This document shows positions 10,801 through 24,082 of a DNA stretch of 64,000 bases, piece by piece. The position numbers and the translations under genes are program-made. The DNA comes from Solen grandis. Lineage: Eukaryota > Mollusca > Bivalvia > Adapedonta > Solenidae. The notes under the pieces were generated by a model. The model saw only the letters and a program-made list of their open reading frames with translations, made no database searches and was not told the origin of the DNA. The DNA lies in NCBI GenBank assembly GCA_021229015.1, contig CM037794.1, positions 42,613,126-42,677,125 of the forward strand. Reading direction: 5' to 3'. Position 1 is the first letter of the stretch; the number at the start of each line of letters is the position of its first letter.

Positions 10801-13509
10801 CCGGGACAAGTAAAGATATCTCAACGTATTAACCGGCTGTAATGTTTGTTTTTTATAATACAGAACCTCTTTAAATAGACCCCTCACTAATAAGACCCCT
10901 CTTTTAAGATACTTTTTTTCACCCTTTTTTCCTATTGCCTTTATTGAAACTTTTTCCCCACCTCATTTTTAAGACTAGTTGACACAGCCCCAAGGGTGGT
11001 TTTACTATTAGAATTCTTAATGCATATTTATTCAAAGTATAAAAAGTTAAAACCTCCCGCATCTTTTAAAAACCAAACCAATAAACCCCAACATTTGCAA
11101 TAAGAAAAAACTTAACCAAATTTTCTTTAATTTTATTTTTTTTTTTCTTAAATTTTTAATTTTTATTTTTTTTTTTCTCCTATATTTCCCACACATGATT
11201 TAAATGCTAATTCCTTTTGTTACCGTAAAAAAATGAAATTTAAAATTTGACCGGATCATATGAATTACGTAAAAAGGAAAAAATCCGATTCACTTTCCAC
11301 TTAATTTATTTATAACATTTAAACGGTTGGATATGCCTCGCCATAGTTTCCGTGGAAAATCGTAAAAGGTTGCAATTGCCTTGGCCTTTTATTTTCCCCT
11401 GACTTCCTGTAAAAACAGAAGAAGCGGAAAAAAAATTTTTTTTTTTCAGGGGTTTTTAATTTTGAAATTCCCAGGTCTTGTAAAAATTAGTAAAAGAAAA
11501 AAAGGGTTTCGGAAAGAGTTTTAGATCTTGTTTTTTTTTTAAAATTTTAAATTTTTTCCCCTCAAATGATTTGTCCCAAAGTAAGACGCTTTTAAAGGAA
11601 AAAAGATAAACTCTAAAAAAAAGGAAAACATAGATTTCGGAATTTATTTTTCGACCTTTAAAAATAGTAACATCCGGGTTTTTTTTTGTCCCCCCGAAAA
11701 AGAAGTCAATGCGCAGATTTAAAGGGTTAAGGGGCTCCAAATTTTTAAATTATTTGGGTCTTTTTTTTTTAAAGCTCATGACACAGGAATTACACAACTA
11801 TTAAAAAACAACAAAATCATTTTATTTTAAAACCCTTCAGACACAATCATCAACTGGTTACCCGACCGAGTATCTTTTTAAAATATTTTTTGTTTTTGTC
11901 TTTCGAACGGTTCAATCCCACAAACGTTTTCTAGTCTTTTTTAAAAAAAATATAACGGGTCATGAAAAGTGAAACCGTTTCCTTCAACCCTTCAAAGGAA
12001 AAAAAAAATCAGTTTGGAATCGAAAACACCTTACAAATAAGAAGGGGGACGCAGGGCTAAAAAATGGGTATTTTTCCATTTTTTTATATTTTTTAATCAT
12101 TTTTGGGAAAATTAATTTACTTTTTTAAAAACCCCTTTTTAAAGAAACTATAAATGACTGCGACAAATGTTCGTAAAAAAATCATAGCGCCATGGGAAAG
12201 ACAAACCAGTTGAATTAGCTTCAAAAACTTTGACAACATCAAAACCCTTGCGAAAAATCGTTCATTCATCCATAAAAATTTGTTAAAAAACGAAAAAACA
12301 ATTCGAATTACTTATATGTTTTTTGGGAATTTTAAAGCATTTTAAAGTTTTTGTGGATTACGGGGGAAATAGAGTGAATTAAAAGTAAAAAAATTTCCCC
12401 TGTTTCAAACCCAAACAATTTTTATATCTATAATTTTTACTGTTTTTTAAGGGGGCATTTTGTTTTTTTTTTAGGACCCCCCCCAAAGAAAAAAAAAAAA
12501 AAATGGGTTTGGGTTTAGGGGGGAAAATGATTTATCTCGTGATTATAGTGAGTTTAAAAATTTCCCTTTTTTCAAACCAAAAAAGGTATTGCTCAATTCA
12601 ATTTTGGGTTTTGGGGTTTTAAAGGGTTTTTTAATTTTTTAGTCGTTTGTTTTTTTTCGGGAAAAAAATTAAAAAATCCAAAATAAATCCCTTGAAAAAA
12701 GAAATAATTAAAAATTTGGGAAAAGTCAAAATTTAAAATCAGACAAAATTTTGTTCTGTTTTAAATGAATAGTAAATCCTTTTAAATTTTTTTATTTTTC
12801 AAACAAATTTTATTTTTAGTGTGGGGTGGGGTGTTTTGTTGTAGGGGGGGGGGGGGGGAAAAATTTTAAATTCAAATAAATCCCAAAAAAAATTTGGTTT
12901 TGACTGGGTTTTTGACGAAAAACCTACTACTTTCAATTTTTTCCCGTTACCCCGGAAACGCTCCCCACTGTAGTTTTCTTTTCCAAATTCGAAAAACCCC
13001 AACTTTAACATCTTGTATCCCTTCAAAAAACGTTTTGGGAAAAAGGTTTGGAATAATAAAGAAAAGAATGTTAAAGTTATTGAAATGTATTTGAAATGTT
13101 ATTTTCCCCAAAAATTTTTTTTTTAAAAACCGTGGGAAAAAACGTTAAAACCCCCAACAGTTTTGGGAGTGGGTTTAATTTTTTTGTAGGTTTGAAAATG
13201 TAAGCTTTAATTTTCTAAAAAAATTTGGGGGGTAAAAAAAAAACCCCGGGCAAATATGCTCATTTTAAAGCTTTTCCCCCTCAAGCAATGTTTTATAGTA
13301 AAGAAATGTTAATTGTCGTCTACCCCCAAAATGGTGTTCTTTTTTCCCTTTTAAAAACGGCGTGTTCATTTTTGTAAAAAAAAAATAAAACAGAATTATA
13401 AAATTAAAATTTTATATTTTTTTCTGAACTGTATTTTGTTTTGTTTTTAAAAATTAAAAAAAAAAAAACATTTTTTTTTAAAAATTAAAATCCCCATTTG
13501 GCCCCAAAA

Positions 13510-13534
13510 CCCCCCCCCCCCCCCCCCCCCCCCC
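13510..13534. repeat. 25-base C homopolymer
   Basis: An uninterrupted C run inside the low-quality block. Its length is probably unreliable. Confidence 0.95.
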
Positions 13535-16500
13535 TTTTTCCTTTTTCAAAGCGTTAAGATTTTAAAAATCAAAAAAAGCAGGAAGGTCGTCGCGAGCGTG
13601 GCGGGATTTGGGGCGTACCGAGAACGTAGAGGGGAAGGGAAGCGCGGGGGGGAGTGAATAAAGGGCCCTGGGACCCCCCGTGCATCGCGTGGTTTTTGCG
13701 TCAAAAAAAATAAGCAAAACGACCCCAAATTGGGCACGTGGGTTGACGAAAGTCTAACATCAAGGGGACCATTTTCTAGAGGGGAGCCATCTTTTTTGGA
13801 TTTTCTAGGTCGGACCAGGAGCTGTTTTTCATATCATAAGCATATCGCGTCGTGTTTTTTTTCACAAAAAGAAAGAGGGTTTTTCCAAAATTTTTTTTCC
13901 CACCAACCAGTTCTGATTAGGGTGGAGAGGGGTCCATTCCCCATGTGCCCCCTAGGGGGCCCTTAACCTTGAACGATAAATTTTATTTTTTACTTGCGCA
14001 ACCCCATGTTTAAAGAAAAAAACACGTGAAAAAGACCCCTTTCCCCCCACACACACATACACAAGTGTATGATAAAATAGATCATGGGTATTTTTAAAAC
14101 CGTTTTAAAAAGATCGCACGGGAGAGAACATTTAAAAAAAAGTAAACTTTAAAATTTTCTTGTAACCATTGGGGGGCATTCAAGCTACTTTAAAAAAAAA
14201 AAATTTTTTTTACAAAAATCTAGTAATAAATTAAAAATAGAAAATGTAGTATTTTTTTTATCATGATTTTAAAAATTTTAATAGAAAAATTTCCCCAAAA
14301 TTTTGGTATTGGTATGTAAAAATCGCACCCAAATATGCAAAGGGGTTTTAAATAAAAAAGGGAGGCCCCGGGGGCAAAAACCGGGTTTCTATCAATTGCT
14401 ATAACCGGTCCCCCGTTTAATTATTTCCGGGCCCCCATCGTTTTTTTTTTCTCTCCCCTCCCCTCTCCCCTTTTTCTGAATTTTTTAAAAACTTTTTTTA
14501 AACCCGTCCTCAGAAACTTTTTAAAAAAAGGGTTAAAAATAAAAATATTTTGAAAACAAAAAAAACGTTTCCTTTTTTTAAACTAGGATTTTTTAGTAAA
14601 GGATGCATGTATAAAACACCGGGGTCACTGAGTGTTAGCACAGCAGGAAAATTTTCCCCAAATGAAATAAAAGAAACACATGGTGAGTAGTCGGTAAATT
14701 AAACGTTTTAAACCCCTTAAGGTAAAGGTTGTTTTTCTCGTTAATTATATATGGTGTTTTTTTTAAACCCCTTTACCCCAACACACCCATTAACTTAGTA
14801 AACGGTATCCCAAAGGGCCCCCCTTGTTTCGTTTTCATTAAAAAACAGTCACTTCCACAAGCGCCATTTTAGTTTTACGGAAAACAAAAGAGGTTTGCTC
14901 TGTTTTAATCGTTTCAAAAAACCTTTGGTGAGAAGTTGGGAAAAAATTAAATGCGAAACCCTTAAGGAAAAGTGAGTTTTTCTCAGTTGTTGTTTTAAGT
15001 GTTTTTTAAAAAAGCCTTTTATACCGAAAGGGTTTGTAATAATATACTAAAATTTCTTTGAAGTAGGAAAATTTTATTTTCAAACAAAAAATGAACATTA
15101 CTAAAGTGTTGCAATGAAAGTTTGTTAATTATTTCAATATTTATGCCTGTAGTAACCCCAATCCAAAATCTTAATGTGTAAAAAAGGAAAGAGTTCATGC
15201 CCGATTTTTGCTTAAGCGTAATGAGATAAATTTATCTTAGTCCTATATCATAACCCCCTTTCAACATTTAATAGACTGATTTTTACATTTTTATTTTTAA
15301 ACAGATATGCGAAGTCTTATGGTTTCCCAAAAAGGTCAAGTAGCAAAACATCAAATAAGTAACGTGCCTGTTGACAAAAAAACTTTTATATATAAAAAAC
15401 AAACCAAAAACATTTTTATTGACACATCAATTTAAATTTACCTTATATCCCCAAAAAAACCCCTTTGTAGTTGACCATCAATTGATGTAGTTTTTGTCCA
15501 CCTTTTGCTGTGTAAATCTGTTATGTAAAATATAGGATAACCGAAAAAAATTAACGAAAAAATAAGTAAAATTTAAACGATTTTTGAGGGGGGGGGAAAA
15601 ATTTTATTCACGATGATTATCTTCCGTAATCGCTCATACCGTTTAAAAATTTTTTCAACATTGGAAATGTTTATTTTGGACTTTAAACCGTATGTTTAAA
15701 AGACAAACTTCATCACCAAATTTCGTTTTCCCATTTTAAACCCCTGACTGTACACATTTTTTTGGGAACATCGGGGGGTTGTTTTTACGTAAGGAGGATT
15801 AACGCAAAAAGGGAAAAGTGAAGTTTTTGATAAAGTAGTTCCCCCCTCTTTATGTCTATGTTGAAAATTTTCCTTAACAAACACGGTTAATTTTATTCTG
15901 CTTAATTAATTGTTTTTTCATATGTTTTAAATTTTCTTGTCTGATAAATGGAAATGTAGCCGTTAAAAAATCACGCGGATTTTGCTACTCAATGAAACGG
16001 CGAGTCAAAGAATAGGTACAAGAAATGCAAAATATAAAATGATACCTAGGCTTTTTTATGGGACTAACATTTTTTGAGCTAGGGAAATTTTATATATAGT
16101 ACTTAAAGGGCAGTAACTTTACCGGTTTATTGACGCCGTTTGGAAATGGAGCCGCTAAAAAAAAACAGGGGAAACCCCTGTTTTTATCGTAAAATAAAAA
16201 CATGTAATGTGTTAAAATAAACCTTTATCAATCAATTATTGCTTTAACTGGGGAAAAAAACAAGATTCAAAATATGCAAGTCTTCTATTGTTTCATAAAA
16301 AACGGGGAAAAATATAATGTGTTTTGTTGACTTCTCCTTAAATCTAGCAACGGTTTAAAACTTGTTTAACGGACCCCGCAAGGCAACCTGATCCATTCAA
16401 GCTCAGAAAATAAAAAAAAACCACATTTGGAAGCTGTTTCGAGATTTAAAATATTCGTTTTCAGATAAAAAACTCACCTTGAAAAATTAATGAAACAGCT

Positions 16501-16939
16501 TTTAAAAATAAGTGTAAAAACATAATGAAAAAGCGTAAAAAAACACAATCACTATACAAATGGCCTAATGGACCCCGGCCCAAAATGCGGTCCAGTATGT
16601 AAGTGCTTAAATGGTAACTTAATGAACATTACATAGTTATGTCGTAAAAACCTGTAAACTTATTTTTTTTACAATAATCAAACAAAAAGAATGCCAACTC
16701 CTACGTCAAGCCGTTTCAAGGAAGTAATAACACTAGGAAAAAATCATTGCGCTGAATTTTTTCTTATCATTGTCCCTTTTTGTTACTGCTTCTGTTTTGG
16801 GTAAGATTTTGAAAGGGTTTTTTACAAATGACTGAATACCCCCAAGTAGCTTACTGTTGGAATTCATGCATCTTGCAGACCCAATATTCCAACAATTTTA
16901 TAAGAAGGAATAACCTGTTGTAAAATGTAAATTGATCTA

Positions 16940-17125
16940 TAGATTACTGTAAACATTAATTTTCGGGGAGAGTTATTTTTGATTTTGTGAATGACTTATC
17001 CCCGAAAAATTATTCCCCCGAAAACTGTTTATTTTTAAATTTGGGGAAAGTTTTCTATGCATGGTTCCCCATATATTGTACCAACGAAATTTATTAAACA
17101 CATATTCCCGAAAATTTTTTGACAC
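16940..17125. repeat. Repeat with inverted TTTTCGGGG / CCCCGAAAA arms
   Basis: It starts ttactgtaaacattaattttcgggg and holds two copies of ccccgaaaa downstream, plus ttcccgaaaat near 17105. The pattern resembles common invertebrate repeats with TTTTCGCGGG arms. If so, GCG has been read as GGG, which fits the surrounding error pattern. The family link is from general memory of such repeats, not from a search. Confidence 0.3.
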
Positions 17126-17685
17126 GAAAAAAAAATGCTTAACAGTTATTAATTTAAGGCACTCAAAATTTTCATCACAAATGTGTCTACTTGATTAAAG
17201 AAAGTTCTGTACTTTTTGTTCATATTTCTGAAAAGTTTTATAAATAAGTTTTTTTTTTGTTTTTAGACCTTTTCTGTATGGTTTTGCTTTATTTAAGTCT
17301 TGCTTCAATCTTTGATGCTTTGCTCAAAATTTGTCTTTAAGGAAATTTAATGCTCTAGCTTTCGATTTAGATAAAAAATGTAATCTAGCGTGTGTCGTGT
17401 TTTAACAATTGTATCTACCACTTATCTAAGGGTTTCCGCATATATTTTTTTTTTTTCATTTAATCATTACAGGGCGTAAAAAAAAATTTACAAAACCAAA
17501 ATAAACTACTTTTACTACAAGAAAATTTATTTTGCTCAAACGTTAATGATTTTCTAACACTGATAAAATATAATATCCGCTTTGTTTTAAGAAAATGGCC
17601 CCTGCGAAAGTTTTAGTGGGCTTTGCGGGGGACCTTTTATTTTTTAAATGTACAGCAGGATGTTAAAAGAATTGGCAAAGAGGTG

Positions 17686-17950
17686 TTAAAGGGGTGCATC
17701 GACGTAAGAAAATACTTCTGTCCTGCTTGTTTGGAGGTCCAGACAGTATAATTGACAACCCCCAACACTGTCAGCCGTCGGATTTTTTCCTCTCAACCGA
17801 CTTTTTTCCCACGGAACAAAGTAAGAAACAGTCGGAAAGATGGTGATGTTTGGGTGTTCAACTGATTTGTCGGTTGGAAACTGCGTCTTTTCGATCAAGG
17901 TATGATAGGCTTTTTTTTCCTCAATATCTAGCCCCCCCCCAAAATTTCTG
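17686..17950 (-). CDS. Possible coding fragment of unknown function in low-quality block
   Basis: The minus strand holds an open frame that reads more like natural protein than its surroundings. It includes EEKKAYHTLIEKTQF, TDKSVEHPNITIFPTVSYF, VPWEKSRLRGKNPTADS and GGCQLYCLDLQTSRTEVF. Amino-acid composition is balanced, unlike the Lys/Phe/Asn-rich frames nearby. No domain was recognised, and no start or splice sites can be trusted because base quality is poor. It may be an exon of a host gene, a transposon fragment, or chance. Confidence 0.3.
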
Positions 17951-20424
17951 ATTCTAATCATATAAACAAATAACAGAGAATTTGTAATAAATACACACAA
18001 TCATTTTTTATCATTTTATTACCCCAAACTTAATCTATGATACAGTGAAAAAGCCAAGTTGTCACTATTAATTCAAATTCTAATTTCATTGTTAAAAAAA
18101 AATATACGGATAAATCAGGATTAAAATTCATTTTTAAAGAATCTTATATTATGTTTAACACTAAGTAAGAAAAGATATAACTACTTTAAATATATGAAAA
18201 AAAACAATCAAAAATTTTCCGACTGCAAAATTCCACACAAACTTAAATATGTTTGTTTACCACATCATTTTAGATTATAATACCAATTTAAAAAGAAAAT
18301 TTAATTTATTAAATAAAAAACTTTTAATACAGAACATTTTGCATTTCAAGGTTATGTGAAAATTGAAGGCATCCTTAGATCAACAAAAATTCAAACAGGG
18401 CGAATTTGATCGAGTAAGTGGAACTGGATAACAGCTTAGAGTATTCAAGGAAAAAAAGCGATTTTTTTAATTTGAAAAAGAAAATTTGTCGAGAAAAACG
18501 CTCAGATTTTAAGATAGAGCAAAATAAAAGAAGCTTCTCCTTTCTGATAAAAGATTTTGAGAAAAAACCAAAAAGGAAATAAATGAAAAAATTTAAAGAA
18601 ATTGAAGACAAGTTTGAGAAAATCGTGGGACTGTCGGCGCTTTGAAGAAGGCATAAAACAAAGCCCGGAACAAATTTTATTCATCTCGGTAAACGCCCCG
18701 ACGTTCATTCCCAAAGAAGAACGCACAAAAGACAAATGTCCCGCCCACAAGAACTGCCGGGGAAACCCGTAAACGCCCGAATGTAATGTGTATTCAACCC
18801 GGATTTTAATATCGAACAGTATCTACGGGGTGCAATCTTTGGAACCCGCGCGTGTTACACGTCAATATAAATTAAAACACAAACAGGAGATCAAAAGTTA
18901 AATGGTGATGATTCTAAAAATTGTAAAATAGAAAGGGTTTATGTTACTTCCCGACGGATCTGTTGTTGAGAGATCAAAATAACAAAAAACTGAAGCAATG
19001 GACATTCCTCTTTTCCGTGATGCTCATGCACGGTACCCCTGATCCATAAGTGTTGTTGTGTTTGGGCAACAGGAAATTTCCGGGTCTGGGGAGAAAAAAA
19101 ACAGTTTGTTACTCTGGGGAGAAGAATGCCTTATCTAGAAAAATAAATGTAGATCATAACGTTGTGGGAAGCTTTCCAAAACGGGGAGCTGTTTTTTCGA
19201 TAGAGATAAACTTATATGATAAAAAGCAGGGGTCTCGTTGAGAAAAAATGACCAAATTAAACTCAGGGTTTCAGATACATGGCGTCAGTAGGGATGGGAA
19301 AGTGGGGTTTAGTGCATTACAATGGTGGATTGTGTGTACAAACCCCCACGGCAACCCTATTATATTTAAAAAGATAAAAAAACAACTACTATATGGCGTA
19401 TGCTTTACAAAAGATCCAGTCTGTTTGTTTGGGGGACTCCTCACACAAGTGGTTCAGTTGTCCGAGAGTGGAGAGAAGGTGGGGAGATAGTAAACAAAAT
19501 GGATAGAGTATGCTGCCCACAGTCATTGTGTTTTGATCCCTGACAGAGGTTTTTGTGGGGGTTGTCAAATACGGTCATTGTTTTAGAACTTCGCCCAAAA
19601 CGAGTTATACTAAAGGGAAATGTTATTCTAAATTTGGGGTTTTGAAATATTTTAAATAAAATTTAAAGAGAGGACATGCTTTTTTTGTAAAAAAAACAAA
19701 AAAAAAAAACAAAACCAAAAAAAAAAAATTTTTTTAAAGGGGGGGACCGTTTTGTACAGTGTCATTTATTCATTAAACTTAATCTACCGATATTGGTTGT
19801 AAAGAAATTTTTGATATATATCAAAATTTTTTTGTTGTTGTTTTTCGCATGGTAAAAAGGTTTGCCATAAATAATTTTTCTTTAAAACTTCCCCTTGTTA
19901 TACGAGGGGTTTTTTCCCAAAAAATACGTGGATTTTTAAATATCTTTTTAACGTTAACTTAATATAAAGATTTTTGTCCCTTTTTAAATTTTGTTGTATT
20001 CTCAGAACGTTTTTAAGTTAAAAAGTGATACGGCATAAAAACGTTTTCATGGGGTTACGAAAAAGTTTTTATAAGCGCTAAACGGCGAAAAATAAATTAA
20101 AAAAAAATTCAATTCCCAAAAAAGTATTAAATTAAATTGATGAAAAAAAACCCAGAAACGACATCCCTTCGTTCAAATTTCGATAACACTTAGTTTTTTT
20201 GTCTCATTTTTTATGAATGTGCGGCAAAAACCATACGTTAAAATAATGCGGTAAGTGAAAAAAGTAAAAAAAGACGGGGCACTGCAAAATTTTAAATCCC
20301 GCTTCTTTTTATTTTGCCATAACTCGGCATGACACCAAAACAACACTTGAAAAAATGTGGGAAGCCCCCCCAAGAAACAGTTTCACGTAAAATTTTGTTG
20401 AAATTAAACAATAATTCACCAGGG

Positions 20425-20580
20425 CGGATACTACAAAAAGACACGGGCGAACGCGGATGATGTGTCAACGCAAAGTTTTGACGACGTCGATGCCCAAATG
20501 GTGAAGTTTTTTCGTCTGCGCGTTTTGGCAAGAGGAGGCCGACTTCCAATCAGTCACTTTTTGCTTAATGAGGACAAAAC
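20425..20580 (+). pseudogene. Possible transposase N-terminal HTH (CENP-B/Tc5-type) fragment
   Basis: The translated stretch YYKKTRANADDVSTQSFDDV followed by DAQMVKFFRLRVLARGGRL and PISHFLLNEDK resembles the second helix-turn-helix of CENP-B/pogo/Tigger transposases, where the usual form is LxxWFxxxRxxGxPISGxLLxEKA. The conserved end (R-G-x-PIS-x-x-LL-x-E) is visible. Upstream and downstream frames are broken. It lies in the low-quality block, so the frameshifts may be artefacts. This is a family-level inference only. Confidence 0.35.
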
Positions 20581-23320
20581 CCCCCCACCCCTGCGCACAC
20601 AGCCCCGACAGCGTCACGGCTGTTGCTGGGGAGCTAGTGCTACCCCTCCCCCGTATCCCGAAAGTTGTAAGTGTGGGTAAAAAAGGTTCGAGTTAGTGGC
20701 TGAATTTCTCAACAGTACACAAAGTTCTTTGGGCCTTTGGGGGGACGTGGTTCGCTAACGTGTAGACCTTGGTAAACCCTCCCCGCGAGTTGGGGAATAA
20801 ATGATTTTTTTTAGAAACAGTAAATAACGCGAGGGCATCTCCTTGTTATATTTGACGCTTCTAATCTTGACAAAAAAAATAAAGTGTTATTTTTGAAACC
20901 ATATATTCTTACTTTGTATAAAGTATTTCATGAGAAATTTAAAGTTATTTGATTATAGGTTCCAAAATGACTTTGATATTCCAAATGGTTTTCATACGAG
21001 CTCTACGTAAAAGTCCCCGTCTTTTGGGGTTCGTTAGTTGCAATCAGTGATTTCCCACTGAGTATTAATTTTTTTTATGTTTTTTGAAAATTTTATTTTA
21101 TTCGTGACATTTACTTGTTCAGTTACATATGATTGATAATCAGATTATTGTTCAAAAAAAAGGTCGAACTTTTAAATTTAGTATGTAAAATAAATTTTTT
21201 GGGGGGACAATAATTTTTTGGGGGCATAAAAGACAAAAAACTAATGCTAAATTTTTTCATTTAGCAGTGGATAAAATAAACATGACCCTTTCAACTAAAA
21301 ATGGGGGATGTGCGTCCTAAAATCGGGGGAAGTAAAAAAAGCGCTAAAGAACAAGTTATCGCATTTATTTTTTTTCGAAGAAAATTTGAAAAAAGAGGGT
21401 CAAAATTTCTAGCGATGTCAAAAACCCAAATTGTGTCCATAAACCCAAATTTTAAAAACCCCGTTTAAACCTTGCGTTAACATGAAAAATGATGGTTTTT
21501 GCCAAAATTTTCAAGACTTATATAAATTTTTGCAAAATAAATCACAAAAATAAAAAATTTTTTTATTTAACTTTGAAACTGGTAAAACTTATTTCCCAAA
21601 AAATAAATTAGTGTCTTTAGCGCTTTTTTTAAAACCGTCACGAAAATTTTAACCATTAAATCCGAACGTTTCAAAGATTTGTTTTTTATAAAGTTTTTTT
21701 TTTAAAGTTTCTTTAATTGGGGAGTGGTTTTCCAAAGGAAAAAGCCAAATGTATTTATAAAAAATTTTAAACAATTAATTTTTGTTTGGGGAAAAAATTT
21801 AATTCCTCAATTCAAAAAATTTTTTCGGAATTTGTTAAGAACTTTCCCGCCGAAAAGTCCCCCGAAAAACGCGAGATTTTTACAAATCCAGCCAAAATTT
21901 TTCCAAGCGAAAAAAAGCGCGCAATGTTTTTTTTTAAAGTCTCGGGTTTTTAAAAATTCGTTTTTTAAAAATTGGTCAAACTCCCCCATGCGAGATTTAA
22001 GAAAAAAATGGAGGTTTAAATGAATTCACTAGGGGGTTCGGGGGGGGCCCGGCCCGCGCCCCTTAAAATTCCAAGCCATCAAAAAAAATTAAACACCAAC
22101 CCAAAAAACAACTCACACAAATAATACGATTGCGGTTAAAACAAACCCTTTAAAAAAAAAGATTCGTTTAAAATTATTATTTAAAAATTTTTAAAAAAAA
22201 AATAAGTTAAAGAAACTACGAGTTTTCAAAGGATTTTATTCGAAAAACACCCATCTCCTAAATTAAATGGCGTTTTCCGTTGCGAAAAAAAAAAATGGGG
22301 TCTACGTTGCTTTTTTTTCAGTTCGATTCCCCCATTTAATCCCCCCTTTTTCGTTTTAAAAATAAATATACAAACAAAGCGCATCTACGAGATAACACAA
22401 AAAGGGGGTTGCCCGGGAAGGATGGGATTTGAATTCTGAAATTAAAAATTTTATTTAATTTTTGGTTTTTTTGGGTTTAGTGTCTGGCTTTACATTTTAT
22501 TACATTGTCATCTTTATTTTGAATTACCCCAAATATTGGGCCCTCAAAAGATGAAAGTTAAATTTATCCCCATTTATTTTAATAAAATCTTTTATTTTTT
22601 ATCTCAAAAGTAAAAATAGAGCGGGTTTTTTAAGTGCGCATGTGCAAAAACCCCCCCTTCGGGGGGTTGCTTTTTTGACGTAAAAATAGCTCTGTTTGTT
22701 AATGCACTTTTTTTAAATTTTTTTTTTCGGCCATAATGATATTCAATTTAATTCTTGACGAAAAACCAATTAATGATATTACTTTTTTTTTTTTCTTGTC
22801 TTTACATTCCTCTCTTTTCCCTCTCTCCCTTTTTAAATCTTCTTTTTTTTTATGCGCATACGTATTTTTATTTTTTTTCTCCCCCTCATAAATTTCCAAT
22901 TTAAAAAAAAAAAATTTAAATTAGCCCCAACCCCGGTTTTAAGACCCCCGGCCCCTTTTTTTCCCCTTTCAAAACCCTTTTTTTTTTATTTAATAAGAAA
23001 AAAAAAATAGGAAAAAACCGTGGTGCATGTCTAGGTTTTCTAATAAAATAAGAAAAAATTCCCGTTAATTATTTTTGCGAAATATCTTGATCAAAAAGAA
23101 TAAATATTTATTAAAATTTGCTGCCCCATCCCACTTTTTTGCCCAAAATTAAAGCATTAGAAACTTACATTTAATTTGGCCATTTTATCGAAAAGGGAGA
23201 CATTTTTTTTTCTATCAATTTAAAATTAAATAACAGATTTGATTTAACATAAACCCCCAATTTCTGCACAGAAAGTAATCTCCTTTTGATGTCTCACATC
23301 TCGTTTTCCCCCCTGCCCCC

Positions 23321-23877
23321 CAGTCGAGAAACATTTTGATTGACAGAGAATAGGGTAATATGAAAATTGTGTCCCGGCTTCAGTGCAATAGGTTTAAGGT
23401 GAGTCGGGAAACTTCTAAGTAGAATAGAATATATTAAGACAATAGAAGCCTACGCTCGCTTTATTATTGTTTATTATTTATAATTGTCTGTAGAAATGTC
23501 TGAATATACTATATTCTATACGTAGGAGATGTATAGGAGTAAGAGATTTGTCTAATTATATTTCATGTAGACAAGTTTGTTTTAGATATGCATTCTTTGT
23601 AAAATAAACGAAAGTTAATGACAGGGTAATCTTAATGCAGGGCGTAACCTGGTCTAAATAAAGATACGCACCACAAGGTTGGTGGAGGGAGTATCCGTAG
23701 CCTTCCGTGTCTTGGGTCCTGGGTTTATCTTGATGTTCTCCAAAATACAAAATTTACATTCCCCTGAAATGGTTAAGTTCAAAGTTATCGGCATATATTT
23801 TGGTCATGATTTTAGTCTAGTTTAAAACCAGTGTGTTAAATTAAGCCTTTGATTTAAAAAACCTTAATTTGTATGTA
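23321..23877. other. Return to ordinary sequence; no gene seen
   Basis: Homopolymer density drops to the level of the rest of the window from about 23320. A short open frame on the minus strand at 23556-23750 has no recognisable domain and is not called. Confidence 0.5.
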
Positions 23878-24082
23878 AGGCCACCTTTAATAAATTGTTT
23901 TCCCTCGCCCGACCGACCCTTAAAAATCCCGCCGACCCAAAACATTTTATTGAGTAATCTGCTATTTTTTTTACCGAATTTATCTGGTACGAATCTGGTA
24001 CGAAATAAATTGCCTACCCACCTACCATTTCTCAAGACTAGGTCGGGAGAGTTAAAACAAAATTTTTTTTTCAAGGTGGCCT
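23878..24082. mobile_element. 205-bp MITE-like element with AGGCCACCTT terminal inverted repeats
   Basis: The left end AGGCCACCTT (23878-23887) is exactly inverted as AAGGTGGCCT (24073-24082). The homology continues loosely inward: aataaattgtttt on the left against aaaacaaaattttttttt on the right. The interior is non-coding in meaning although it stays open on both strands. A clear target-site duplication was not found. Confidence 0.6.

Larger units (their letters stand above)
9404..23320. other. Low-quality, homopolymer-rich block (likely unpolished long-read sequence)
   Basis: Runs of four or more identical bases are far denser here than on either side, for all four bases, including 25 C at 13510-13534. 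Mixed dinucleotides seem to have collapsed into homopolymers. A family 1 SINE at 10609-10800 differs from intact copies mainly by single-base losses and replacement by the neighbouring base. The block starts at the gap and fades near 23320. Open reading frames here cannot be trusted; only a few fragments look protein-like and are listed separately. Genuine low-complexity DNA is a less likely alternative. Confidence 0.75.

Noticed and set aside
9995..16000. Many Lys/Phe/Asn-rich open frames in the low-quality block
   Set aside because: They are products of A/T homopolymers and base dropouts, and opposite-strand frames overlap. None has a recognisable domain.
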